NCBI GenBank assembly: GCA_022059125.1
Contig: JAEUWY010000008.1
Coordinates: forward strand, 1,240,001-1,304,000
Reading direction: 5' to 3'
Origin: Corynespora cassiicola
Lineage: Eukaryota > Ascomycota > Dothideomycetes > Pleosporales > Corynesporascaceae
DNA length: 64,000 nucleotides
In this document: positions 34,239 through 44,675 of the stretch, in pieces
How positions within the stretch are numbered: position 1 is the first letter of the stretch
Layout: every line of letters starts with the position of its first letter
Made by a program: the position numbers and the translations under genes
The notes under the pieces: model-generated
The model's input: the letters and a program-made list of their open reading frames with translations, nothing else
The model's database searches: none
Told to the model about the DNA's origin: nothing

Positions 34239-36172
34239 CTACAGACGTCGGGTTCTCATCATCAGCCTGGCTCTGGGATCAGGCAAAATGTATTCCTCCA
34301 AAAAGAAATTGCGCGGCCGCGATTTTCCTGGCAAAAACTTGAAGTCGTAGCCAACCAGGAATCGGGCTAGAATTAATTTCATTTCGCTCACAGCAAAGAA
34401 ACGGCCTGGACACGCCTGTCTTCCATGACCAAAGACGAGACGATCTTTATCTGGAAAGGCCATGGCATTCCTATTCTTTGCAAGAGCAGCCGCGGCAGAG
34501 GATTCTTGGCCAGCAGCAGCCAGTGATTCAAGATCGCGCTGCCGTTTGTAGAAACTGCGAAAACCATCGAATTGCTCCGGTGAGGGATTAATCATGGGGT
34601 CCATTGCTATCGAAGCAGAAGCAAATGCAATCCTAGTGCCCTTTGGAAGTACGGTACCATCGGAAAGTTGAATTTGTTGCATAACCTGGCGCTGAGGGGT
34701 TACTGCACGTATGTCAACAGAGATCGGATGAATATTCAGAGCTATCGATTGGATAACAAGTTACACGATTTGAAAATGACTTACAAAGAACTGGAGGGTT
34801 GAGTCGTTGTGATTCGGTCAGGAATGACTCCATCTTGTGCATCTTTTCCAGATTTCGCTTACAAAGACCGCCTGATTGCTGTGATACGTCCAGTATTTCT
34901 TCGCGGAGGGGTTCCATGTACTCTGGATGGGCGCATAGATCAAATAGGGCATTTGAAAGGGCCATGGATGTAGTGTGGACCGATGCAAGTGTGAGGATTA
35001 ATTGGCGAGCAGCAAGTCGATGGGGCTCTGCTTCGTTGCCTTTTGCATTTTCAATCATCCAATCCAGGAGACTGGCGATTTCATCTTCCTGATTCGTCCT
35101 GGGCTCTTTCGTCTTTTGTGCCGTGCGCTCGGCATGATTTTGAATAAGCTTGACAATGATTCCCTCAGCTTTATTGAGGTTATTGCGGATCCAATAGCGA
35201 GAAGGCAACAGGTAAGCAATAAGTGGGTGTAGAAACGGTGGGAACATGCGCAAGACAAAGCTAGTCGCGAAGACATTTACTGTGAATGCCAAACAAAGAT
35301 GCAACCACTCCTGATTACGACATGCTGGATATCCTAGGAAAATCCTTGACATGACCCTGGATACAATTTTTCGCTGAAGATCTTGAATGTCGACTTCTTG
35401 CCATTCTAGAATTTACTAGATTTAGCATATCGATAATAGGATAATACGTAGGCGGGGGTCTCTTACCATTTGAGTTGGGTACGTCGGTCTCAAAGATATC
35501 GTTGAGTTCTTCTTGTGCCCAACCCAGAAACTTCTCCAAATTTCCCTGGAGATGCGTTTGAATGACTCGAACATGCTGGTCGCTTTCAAAGATTCTCGAT
35601 ATGTAGGTGTAATCGCCAACCAAGTTCTGTTGCCGTGCGTTGATAAGCCTTAAATGAGCCGATGGTGACGATATAGATTGTACATACGGCCACAAGAGCA
35701 TGTAGACTGCTCAATTTGGAATTTGGAACCAGCCTCAACTCATCTAGATACTTTGTGGGAACAACAGCGACATCTATGTCAATTCGTCGAATATAAAAGA
35801 TGGCATTTTTGTACTGGATTCAACATGAGGAATTAGCTCCAGACAATGCAAATTCAGCACGACAAATGAAACAAAATTGACCTTCTTATATCCATTTTGA
35901 ATGATATCCCTAGCTCCAAATAAGAATCGTGATCTCAACAGCAGCGTAGGCTCGAATAGACTTCGGTAGCCGACAACTGGAGCGTCCACCTCCAGAGAAG
36001 ATGAAAATATCAAGATCAAGAAGAGTAAGGAGGCAGTAATGAGAAGAGGCAGCAGCGCGCCTTTCGATTTGACTGCCGAAACTGCAGCAAATGTATCGAG
36101 CTTTTCGGTAAAGGCATCAAGATGGAGTGCGTCTAACGAGATGCGCGCAAATTTCGAAGAAGTGTCGTTCAT
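34239..36172 (-). CDS. Cytochrome P450, ent-kaurene oxidase-like (CYP503/CYP68-like)
   Basis: Five exons, 35882..36172, 35688..35813, 35467..35626, 34785..35405 and 34239..34702, give 553 residues in one frame. A transmembrane anchor is present near residue 40 (LLPLLITASLLFLILIF). The diagnostic segment IDIDVAVVPTKYLDELR and the I-helix LASVHTTSMALSNALFDL (H in place of the usual acid-Thr pair) resemble fungal ent-kaurene oxidase and GA14-synthase-like P450s. The ExxR motif is ESQR in FLTESQRLNPP, and the heme loop is FGHGRQACPGRFFA. It is an ER monooxygenase. It probably oxidises the product of the adjacent diterpene synthase, which is inferred from family and position. The intron with the GTCAAT donor (35814-35881) has the weakest signal, but the spliced protein is continuous with the family. 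Confidence 0.9.
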
Positions 36173-36849
36173 TGTGATTCCAAGTATGCTGCAATCACTC
36201 GACAGACCAGGATGATATCCAGGCATGAGCTGAAATGTATAATTGCAACAAGTTGCGGACGTACTTCCATGTTTGTCGCGATCCTGCATTGAGCCTTGCT
36301 CGGCGCCATCCGTCAGCCACCTTTAGGCCGGCCAGTCTGACGTGAGGAGCCGGGGTTCGCGTCTGCCACCAACCCGCATTGACTACGCACGTAGATGAAA
36401 AACCGGGGAAGGCGATCTGGTCTTCGTTCGGTGACCGATTCGCATTTTTTCATTTTTCAATGCATTAATAAATCGCTAATATAGATTTGCCAGGTTCGCG
36501 ATCCATCGTCCAACCGAAATCACGGCAATCCAAACGTTTGTGGTAGGGGCAGACTTTGGAGTTTTCAACGATTCAACAACGGTAAAAGCTTCAAAGGAAT
36601 CTTTAATCAAATAAAGTCTAGCACCGTATCACGCTGGGATACTTCTCTAAAGATCTGACAACATCGTGGCTTGATCTGACAACATCGTGGCTTGATCTGA
36701 CGGACACGACATATCTTGGTGGTGAGACCCTTGACAGCGCCGGAACGCACGGGCTATGCCCAGTTTTTCCCACATATCTCTTTCCCGTTAAAGCCTGGTC
36801 TGCGGCCTATACATGGGCCCGTTTTCAGCAGGTGAAGGATCGCGATTTT
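36173..36849. other. Intergenic region with a 21-bp tandem repeat
   Basis: No gene is supported. The unit GATCTGACAACATCGTGGCT (plus one T) is repeated 2.5 times at 36652-36704, in the promoter side of the kaurene-oxidase-like gene. It might be a regulatory direct repeat or a simple duplication. Confidence 0.6.
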
Positions 36850-38434
36850 CTAGGCCCTGCGGATCGCCAGCTTCACATCGAATGGCTTCTTCTCGATTAC
36901 CGACCAAGTCATTTGGCTATCCCAGTCGACAACTCCGTTGGGCGTGTTGGCCTGCTCCAACTCGAAGGCCCAGACCACCCTTGCTAGAATCAATCGCAAC
37001 TCTGCCCATGCCAATGGCTTGCCTACGCATGCCCTTGGGCCGACGCCAAACGTCTGGATGGCTGCTCGATCGTCGTTGTAGAAGGGCGATTTGGGATCGG
37101 TCTTGGCGTTATCCAGCCATCTTTCGGGGTGGAAAGAATCGGCTTCGTGGAATTTTTGCGGGTTGAGCGCTAGGGCCAGAGGGTGGACATTAACAAAGGT
37201 ATTTCCAGGCAGGTAATGGCCTGATACAGCGCCTCCCTCTGGAGGTGTAATCCGAGGAACGCCGACCGGTGTGGGGTTGCAGATGCGCAGACCCTCGTTG
37301 ATAACAGCCTGGAGGTAAGGCAGTCCTTTTAGTGCGGTGAGGGTGATGGATTCTTCTGTCGGAAAGTTTTCGCGGACTTCTTTCGTAAGCTTGGCCAGCT
37401 TGTCGGGGTTGCGAGTCAAGTAGTTGGTGATGCCGCTGATAGTGGTGACGGTTGTTTCACTGCCTGCCACGATGATCAGGCTGGCCGTCGCCTGAATCTC
37501 ACCCAGCTCCAAGCCGTCCTGGGGGGCTTCCTTGTTGCGCTTTTGGATTGGCGAAATAAGATCCGGCCGATCTTTTTCTAGCTTGAGGCGTCGGTCCAGT
37601 TTATCAACGGCCAATTGCCAATGATCGTCGGCCATCTTCCTAATACTGGCCGGAATCATGGCTTGAAGGATACTGTCGAATGGTGGGTAGAATCGTAGTG
37701 TGGCGGACTGAACCGCGACCTTCAGTGAATTAAAGATGAGGGCCATCCAAGGATGGTAGCCCTCACTCTCAAGACAGCCAAATGATTCACCAAAGCCCAA
37801 GTCTCCGATTAAATCAAACGTGACATAGTTGTACCATTGCACGATATTGACCACAGCAGCCTTGTCGGCGCTATTTTCTGCTTTGGCGCGTATCTTGGAG
37901 ATGAACTTTTCGACATACTCCTGGACGATGGACTCTTGCATCAGGACGGCTCGTTCGGTAAAACCAGGGTCAATAGCTCTGCGATACCGTGCATGAGTTT
38001 TTGGATCGATGGCATTGAGCACCGACATGGGCCTGCCGGGCTGCTTGTCGTGCCAAACCTTGCTCTTGGGAAAAGCAGGTGCGCTCCCACGATTCGAGTA
38101 AATATCGCCCCAGGCATCTGTTCGGGCAAAAGACAGCTCATCGGGGGCAATGCGTACAATGTCGCCATATATCTGGTGAAGAATGTGGACATCGCGGTGT
38201 AGCCATCCTGACCATAGCGACTTCATGTATCCCATCCGAGATGCCCGCCAAATGAGGGGCCCTGGATACTTTGCCAGAGGATGCAGATACAGGTTGTAGA
38301 GCCAGTTGACCACAAGGTACTGCGGCGTGTGGATTAGTCGGAAGGAACACCACCGAAGAGCAATGTGAACATACCACTATAAATAGGCCGAATGCTGCAA
38401 GCAGCTTCTGGGCCAGACCGCTTGCCCAAGCCAT
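36850..38434 (-). CDS. Cytochrome P450 monooxygenase (CYP65/isotrichodermin-hydroxylase-like)
   Basis: Exons 38375..38434 and 36850..38319 (55-nt intron, GTATGT donor, CCGCAG acceptor) encode 509 residues. The short first exon supplies the membrane anchor (AQKLLAAFGLFIV) continuing YLVVNWLYNLYLHPLAKYPG after the splice. The core motifs are all present: AGSETT in the I-helix, NEGLR as ExxR, FHPERW, and the heme loop FGVGPRACVGKPLA. The family is typical of secondary-metabolism P450s of the trichothecene C-15 hydroxylase type. It is likely a tailoring enzyme for the adjacent diterpene scaffold, because it lies head-to-tail with the kaurene-oxidase-like P450. It is intact. Confidence 0.92.
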
Positions 38435-38941
38435 GATGTTTGGGCTTCAACAATAAACTCTCTGCTGAATGAGAGGGTACGAGACCTGACGCCGGGAGTG
38501 ATAATACAGTGTGAAGAATGGAAGCAAGAAACGCGCTCACATTTAGCTCTTGGATGTGATCTTACGAAATGTATGTGGCCTATTCGTGGGTTTTGCTCGT
38601 TGGAAATTACGACGGCGGCGGCGCAGCTAGCGTATGTTCAGCGGCTGGCGGGCTTGGCTTGTACTGGGATGGGTGGAGCTGCAGGGGCTAGTAGCGCGAA
38701 TCCTATAACTGTTGGTCAAGGCTGAGCCCTGTTGCCGCCGCCGGGAGATGCGATGCGACTAGGGCCCCAGCTTCCTGTCAGCACAGTTGGCTGAAGGGAG
38801 GGTAATCACCGCAGTACGGCATGATCTTGGATAAGTAGTCCGGGTGTTCTGCGGTGCAACGAACGAGCCGATCCGCCCTTTGTGCCCCCATCGAGTCATA
38901 CGTATCGTAACTCCCCCATTAACTTCTCACCAAAGAGCATT
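38435..38941. other. Divergent intergenic region
   Basis: This 507-bp spacer separates the P450 (minus) from the rhodopsin-like gene (plus) and may act as a bidirectional promoter. No other feature is seen. Confidence 0.5.
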
Positions 38942-40122
38942 ATGGGCCACCCATACTCCGTTCCCGCCATATACGATGAGCCTACGCGCGGAATTTTGGG
39001 ATGTCTCATAGCCGTCACCACAGTCTGCGTCGCCGCTCGTGCAACCTCACGGTGGATTCAGAAGGCAGCATTTGCTGCTGATGACTACCTTTCATACCTT
39101 GCCTTTGTAATCATACCTTTTCAATCACATCTCAGGACTAAGGGCTGACATATCATATGTACAGGCAATGAATCTAGGGTTGCTGATATGTGGTCTGATG
39201 TGTACGATCCTCACTGCTCAGAAGAATTTACATGATGACTGACTGCTCCCAAGTGATACCGAGAAATGCGATATCTCTCCCAGGCTTGATGGAAGGCAAT
39301 TTAGATGATATGAAGTACATATCCGACTCATTCGTTGCCATTGGCGTCTTTTACATCCTTGCCATCCTCTTCTCGAAGCTTTCAGTCCTCTTCTTATTCC
39401 GGCGCATCTTCACAATGTTCAATAACACGTTCCGTATCGCGTGGTGGGTAAACCTATTGTTTCTGGTTCCCTGCTGGACAGTTCCCGTTTTCACACTGTT
39501 GGGTATCTCGGTTGCAAGACAAGATCTCCGACAGAGCGATATTAGTACCATCGGCACGCCTACGGTCGCAGCTCTCAACGCACTCTCTGATATCATGGTT
39601 TTGTTGCTCCCTATCTGGAGTATCTCGAAATTACGTCTACCTACACAGCAAAAAGTCGCTCTGTGTGGTGTTTTCGCTATTGCCATGATGTAAGTTTAGC
39701 TCTCTCTCCAGTCCTTTGAACACCCAGTCATTCTAATCGAAATCTTTAGTGGTACTGGTGTATCTATCGGTCGAGCTACCCTTCTCTTCATTCGCCCTAA
39801 AATGGACTGGAATCCCGCCTACAACACTTATATGGATATTGTTATGTCAGCTGCTGAATGCTCTGCGGCTTTCATGTGCTCTTGCCTACCAGTCCTCAAA
39901 CCTATCTTCAGCAAAGCCAACAACATGTTTTCCCATGCTTCACGAATTGCCAGCAGTCTTCCTATCGGAAAGGGCTCGTCAGGCTCCAAGAGACTCTCTC
40001 TACATTCAGACCGGGAAGACCACAGTTGTCTGTCAGAGAACTCCCAAAAAGGTATACATCGCATGCAGCAGTTTGATGTAGATTCCGTTTCTGCACATTC
40101 GACTAGGAATAGCTATGTATAG
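38942..40122 (+). CDS. Rhodopsin-like integral membrane protein (fungal PTH11/SAT-cluster type)
   Basis: Exons 38942..39106, 39165..39201, 39254..39689 and 39750..40122 make 336 residues with the phase kept throughout. It has several predicted membrane segments, including ILGCLIAVTTVCVAARATSR, GVFYILAILFSKLSVLFLF, WVNLLFLVPCWTVPVF and ALNALSDIMVLLLPIW. FFRRIF-like and DIMVLLLPIWSI features place it in the fungal rhodopsin-like family often found in secondary-metabolite clusters. Its role is unknown; members have been proposed as receptors or transport-related proteins. The second intron (39202-39253) is the least certain. The start is the first ATG (MGHPYSV). It borders the diterpene cluster and may mark its edge. 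Confidence 0.75.
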
Positions 40123-40698
40123 ATGTACCTCAACATAATTTCCAATCCAACTTCATTGATTAGAGCCTCTCATAGCCGTAGTAGATGTCATAGTACCTTC
40201 GACTTTGTAAACTACATATATTAAGAATTCTGATGTAAGAATGCAATTAAAATTCGAGAAGATCTTGGGTGAAAATTTAGTTATATTGAAAGAAGCCTTG
40301 AAATAGTGATCAAAACTGAACTAACTTAATGTTGACTCTATAAACGTATGTTTAGATGTCTTGCAGTACCAATTGCTCTTTTAGTCTGCACTTTTTGTTA
40401 CACCTCCTATCTTTTTAGAATCTATCTTCTGCACTTGCGCTTCTAGTCTATTTAGTACATTCTGTATAGCTTGCAGTAATTTGGCGATTTCCTTATGCTT
40501 ATTGATCCAATTATGAGACGGGTAAGCATAAACCACAATATCCATATTGGCCAACGACTGTTTGTGTATATTCCAAAGACTTCTGGTAATAGCAGTGGAT
40601 ATATGAGGAGAGCAAACATCTTGGTGATTGGACATATTTTTTTGAGCACCAATCTGTTTAGAAAGGTAAAGATTGAGAACCGAGGTGGTATCTTCTTG
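40123..40698. other. AT-rich spacer with an unassigned minus-strand ORF
   Basis: An 84-codon minus-strand ORF (40381-40635) has a coding-like C-terminus with a heptad pattern (LLQAIQNVLNRLEAQVQ) but no recognisable start or partner exon. It may be the remnant of a mobile-element gene. Nothing else is seen. Confidence 0.35.
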
Positions 40699-41319
40699 TT
40701 AAGCTTGAATAAGTTGCTTACGAGTATCCGCAATGAGATATTCGAGCCATGCCTCGGATAGCCGGGAAGAGCATGTAAAATAGTTCATCAACTTTAATTC
40801 CAACCGGGCCACTTCTTTTTCTGGATTTTCTTCCTCCATTCTGGCCAGCTCTTGCCACAGATACTTGTACCCCATCGCGTTATGCGCATGAAGCATAGTC
40901 ATACTCGAGATTCGTGACTGAATGGAGGAAATATCAGCAGCTCTCGGGTGCTGAAAATACATACGATTGCAACCAATGCGATCCTCTCCTTCGAGTACTT
41001 TTGGTTTCAGCTGGACCGTGTTATAGTACCAAAGACTTGGGAGAGCTCCATGGTTTGAAGCCTGCCATCCAGCATTCAGTCGTTTCAGGCCTGCCTCGGA
41101 CAAAGAAGACCGGAAAATCTGGCTGTTCTGTAGATTGTGTAAAGCTTGTTCTTTATCCAACTCTTGTTGTCTCCTAATGACCAACGCCACGGTATAATAT
41201 CCTTCCACTTTGTAGACTGTATCTGCCACAACCGTACCAGCAGCAAATCCTATGGTCACCAGCCCAAGGTAGCGCCGCCATCCCGTGACACCTCGAAACG
41301 CGCTCTTCCTGAGCCCCAT
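40699..41319 (-). CDS. Uncharacterised protein with N-terminal membrane segment
   Basis: This 206-residue ORF looks genuine by its composition and continuous frame. An N-terminal basic segment (GLRKSAFRGVTGWRRY) is followed by a hydrophobic stretch (LGLVTIGFAAGTVVAD) and then a soluble, helical, charged region (ELDKEQALHNLQ, ELARMEEENPEKEVARLELK). That layout suggests a single-pass protein, possibly mitochondrial. I do not recognise the family. The frame continues upstream of the chosen ATG without a stop for about 35 codons (including KLWENNKRRSTDHG), so the real start may be an exon further upstream, near an ATG at 41506. The adjacent frame there also looks coding, which raises the possibility of a one-base indel. 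Confidence 0.55.
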   Translation of the reverse strand: MGLRKSAFRGVTGWRRYLGLVTIGFAAGTVVADTVYKVEGYYTVALVIRRQQELDKEQALHNLQNSQIFRSSLSEAGLKRLNAGWQASNHGALPSLWYYNTVQLKPKVLEGEDRIGCNRMYFQHPRAADISSIQSRISSMTMLHAHNAMGYKYLWQELARMEEENPEKEVARLELKLMNYFTCSSRLSEAWLEYLIADTRKQLIQA

Positions 41320-42200
41320 GATGAGTCCTAAAGCCCCTCCAGCGAGCAGCCCATGGTCTGTAGACCTTCTCTTGTTGTTCTCCCACAGTTTTACGCGGAT
41401 GGCTCCATGCCTCGAGTTTTGAACTCAGCTACGACATGCTCTGGCAGATAAAAACAATGCAAGCAATTAACTGTTGTCACGGGCAGGCTTACGTACGCAG
41501 CTCATTTTATGTAGGTCCCAGGTCTACTTTTGCCCGCAAATGATAGCAGTCCGGCCACTCCACCAGCAAAGACACATGCTGCTTGGAGGCTATTTTGCAA
41601 ATGGTCAGCAGCAAGTAAAGTTTCAGAAGACCTGAGGGTGAGGTTGTGCTGTCCATCTCCTGCCCACCATTGCAATCAGATTTCACTTGGGCGATTATCG
41701 GAAGAGCGACTTACCTCTGGGAACTAGCAAGCGCACCATCGTGTAAACCCTATGTCTGGCGTGAATGACAAATTTGAAACGGTCTCACATGGAGGTGAGA
41801 GGCGCTTCCAGGCTTTACGTGAGAAATTGAGCGGCGCAGTGGCTCCGCGGAGAGATAGCAAGGGGTGGTGCCACAAGCCCCAGAGCGTATCAATTGCATC
41901 CTATGAACATGGAACTCATGCGAAAAGACACGGATCGCCTTGAAACAGCCAATGATAAGCGGCCTCTATGCTTGCACAATCCCACCGCCCGTCTGTCCCT
42001 GCGCGACCCAGATTGATTCCCTTGGTAGTAGTCTAAGTGGGTCCATAGTAAGTTTCGTAAGATTGTCGGGCCGAAGGTTCGTTTTTCAAGTCGCGCTTAC
42101 GGTTACCCATCGGAACGTCAAAAGATTGTCCACCTGCAATAAAAAACGTTATATAACAACTAAGCCGATTGTTTTCCATAAAACCAATCAGAAATCAGCT
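41320..42200. other. Spacer upstream of tRNA-Pro
   Basis: It probably includes the true 5' end of the gene at 40699-41319 and the promoter side of the tRNA. No other gene is supported. Confidence 0.45.
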
Positions 42201-42286
42201 GGTCTTATGGTCTAGTGGTATGATTCTCGCTTAGGGCACCTAAGTACACTTGCGAGAGGCCCCGCGTTCGAATCGCGGTAAGACCC
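42201..42286 (+). tRNA. tRNA-Pro (anticodon AGG) with a 14-nt intron
   Basis: The acceptor stem GGTCTTA pairs with TAAGACC at 42279-42285, with discriminator C at 42286. The D arm (TGGTCTAGTGGTA) and T arm (CCGCGTTCGAATCGCGG) are canonical. The anticodon stem CTCGC/GCGAG encloses TTAGGG at 42231-42236, so the anticodon is AGG. A 14-nt intron at 42237-42250 sits at the usual position, one base 3' of the anticodon. It reads proline CCU codons, and CCC less well. Confidence 0.93.
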
Positions 42287-42298
42287 ATCTGTCATATC

Positions 42299-42306
42299 TT
42301 TTTTTT
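42299..42306 (+). terminator. RNA polymerase III terminator for tRNA-Pro
   Basis: A run of eight T residues begins 12 bases after the tRNA end, the standard Pol III stop. Confidence 0.8.
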
Positions 42307-43328
42307 CTCCCCTTGATCTAAGGCGTCGCTAAACAAATACTTATTGCTCCTTTTTTTTTTTTCCAAATCAGCACTCCGAAAGGCAAAACAAAGCTGGTTA
42401 ACCCACCCAGAGGGCCGCTTGGTGGGCCTCACGCGCCTCGAATTCAGGATAGCAATTCTCATCTTTTAAGCTGGGTAGTGGCTTATGAACTTTTATTTCG
42501 TGATACCCTCTATATTTTGTATACGGTACACCTTACTAGCGTTTATTAAGCTCAAAATGACACTGGTTCAAAAAACACTAAAATACCTTAATATTTTGAA
42601 TTAATCTAAACTCATGTACGATCTTATGAAGGGTTCTGCTTAATAGCTTTTGTAACAAGGTCGCTGCACTAAAGTTAGCATTATAATAAGAAACATGGAC
42701 AAAGTATCGACTTACGTATCTATAAAAGTGTCTACTCTGACAATCTTGTCGTGATTCCTAAATGTTAACCACCAGACGTACTTGTTCGGAAATTTGGGCC
42801 TATCCTTGCATACTGTACTATTAGCCTTGAGCATGACGGCTGCCTCGTTCCTAAGATCGGATATGACCTCCTGGACTACTAGCTGACCTATGTTGATGAG
42901 AGCTTGTGCGTTCCAGCATAAAAAGCAGCCTTTGAGTCATAATGCCCCGATATTGGGCAAAGTACGCCTAGGGAAAGGAATTGGAATCTCAGACGATTCG
43001 AATCGGATTAAGATTGAACCGGGAATTGATTTTCCTTACTTTTCACAGTCCAGTCAATATTTTCGTTGAGTTTTTTTTAAAAAGAATTCTTCTTTCCGAC
43101 CTTGTGCGATAATGTCGAATATGCCACAGGGCGACAGCGGTGAATTTTTTCGGTTCCAGCCAGTGCCTAAGAATTGGGATAGCATAGCAGTGAATTTGAG
43201 CGCAGAATATGGAGGGTGACTAATATACATAGCAGTTAGTAAGCAATGGAGAACTTGTCTAGATTGAAGACGATACCGAATGAGATAAAGGAACTGGATC
43301 AGCGAATTAAACTGCATCACCCATCACA
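42307..43328. other. Intergenic AT-rich region
   Basis: No gene or RNA is supported between the tRNA terminator and the GST pseudogene. Confidence 0.5.
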
Positions 43329-44020
43329 ATGACTATCAAAATTTACGGCACTGCCTTTTCAACTCGGACCCAGTGTTTTCTATTCCTGCTCCAGAAGCTC
43401 GGTCTAAAGTATGACTTGCACAACATTGACATGCTAAAGGGCAAGCACGCGGTAAGTCCCCATGCGATTCCCACAAACTCCTATCCATACCACGACCCCA
43501 TTTTCTTCCCAGATCTTTAAACTCTGAATAATTTATTAGTCTCCAGAATTAGTATCAAACCACCATCTCTTCAGCAGAATCCCCGCCCTTGACGATGCTG
43601 GTACAAAACTCCTCAAGCCCCACGCCACTGCCCGCTATCTGGTGGCCAAGTACCCCAGCGACGGTTCCTTCATCATACCTACGTCTTCGGATGCTCTCGA
43701 GCTCTTTTAATAAGCTTCTAATGTCAAGTATGCCTATTTTGAGCCAACGGTGGAAAATTTGGAAGTGGGAGAAGATTTTCAAAAACATCATTGCTAGGCA
43801 AGCTGCGGATGACCAGACGGTAAATTCGGGGCAGTAGGGCAGGCGGAAAGTATTAGAGTACTATAAGAAATAGCCTAGAGATTATCTGACCGGCGGTAGG
43901 CTGAGTTTAGTAGATCTGCCAAGCTCCCCTGGGTTTAAATTTATGCAAAGAAGGTTTAATTATAGGGAGAACAAACAGTAAACGAATACCAAATATTGCA
44001 GCTTAGTGGGAGAAAAAAAG
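43329..44020 (+). pseudogene. Broken glutathione S-transferase gene
   Basis: The first exon is clean (MTIKIYGTAFSTRTQ, then FLLQKLGLKYDLHNIDM) and is followed by a GTAAGT donor and an acceptor ending ATTAG. The next block keeps GST sequence (RIPALDDAGTKLL, TARYLVAKYPSDGSFI) up to ALELF. It then runs into two successive stop codons near 43710, continues as GST-like sequence in the same frame (KYAYFEPTVENL), and finally shifts frame around 43850 (PRDYLTGGRLSLVDL). The order matches theta/EF1B-gamma-like fungal GSTs of about 210 residues. Stops plus a frame change make it non-functional. It lies 250 bp from the truncated 5S gene, outside the proposed mobile element. Confidence 0.8.
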
Positions 44021-44260
44021 TGAAAATGAGACCTAGGAGAGTTTTACTAGGTACCGAAACGTCAGATATTTCGAAAAAGAGGCCGTAGTGAACGATCGAA
44101 GGGCAATCTAACCAAAAGGTTTGGGCGTTTCCTTCCCCAGCTTTGCAAAAAAGCTATGGTCACCTTCTAGCTATACATTTCAGCAGCATAGGCTACGTTC
44201 AACTATACAAGTATGAGTTTTGTGCTATCTCAGGACGAGGGATGGTCAGCGAACATGAGC

Positions 44261-44267
44261 AAAAAAA
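44261..44267 (-). terminator. RNA polymerase III terminator of the truncated 5S gene
   Basis: Read on the minus strand, seven T residues follow the 5S 3' end (GTCGTATG then T-run). This supports reading the fragment as the 3' part of a real 5S gene. Confidence 0.75.
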
Positions 44268-44365
44268 CATACGACAGCGGGTATTCGCTAGTGGTCACCC
44301 ACCTAACTACTAATCCACCGGTACATTGCTTGAGTTCAGCTGAGCGAACGGGAAGCTCTATTTTC
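44266..44365 (-). rRNA. 5S rRNA gene, 5'-truncated (about 20 nt missing)
   Basis: The minus strand carries GCTTCCCGTTCGCTCAGC, then GGATTAGTAGTTAGGTGGG, TGACCACTAGCGAATACCCG and CTGTCGTATGTT, matching the fungal 5S rRNA from about nucleotide 21 to the 3' end. The expected first 20 or so bases (ACATACGACCATAGGG...) are replaced by unrelated GGCCGGCCGACCCAGC. Several transitions relative to conserved positions (for example CCGTTCGC for CCGTCCGC) also suggest decay. The 3' end and Pol III terminator are intact. The gene cannot form the terminal helix and is presumably inactive. The cut is the proposed insertion point of the adjacent element. Confidence 0.85.
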
Positions 44366-44675
44366 GCTGGGTCGGCCGGCCAAAATATGCCCTAATTTTA
44401 CCGTTTACGGTATTTGCGACAGCAAAATGCCCAAATGCGGCGCAGTGCAACAGCGCCAGATCAAGCGCCGCTAGTCCCCTATACAGACCTCTCAATACGG
44501 AAACCACAAAACAGCAAGACGAAATCCCGGATGGCTGTCTCGGAACAAATTTGCGGTGTGTCGCCTCCGTTCGTCCTGTTCCTGCCCAACACGCCCCTCC
44601 CACCCATCACGCCGTTGCATCCCTTCCGCCCCATCCCACCCGCTCCGTTCCCATACACCCCAGATTTCTGGAAGA

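Noticed and set aside
30398..38434. Classical gibberellin cluster
   Set aside because: The cyclase and one P450 are of that kind, but GGPP synthase, desaturase and the other P450s of the known cluster are not in the window, so the product is left open.
43700..44020. Explaining the GST stops purely by RIP (C-to-T) mutation
   Set aside because: At least one stop would need a non-transition change and there is also a frame shift, so RIP alone does not account for the damage.
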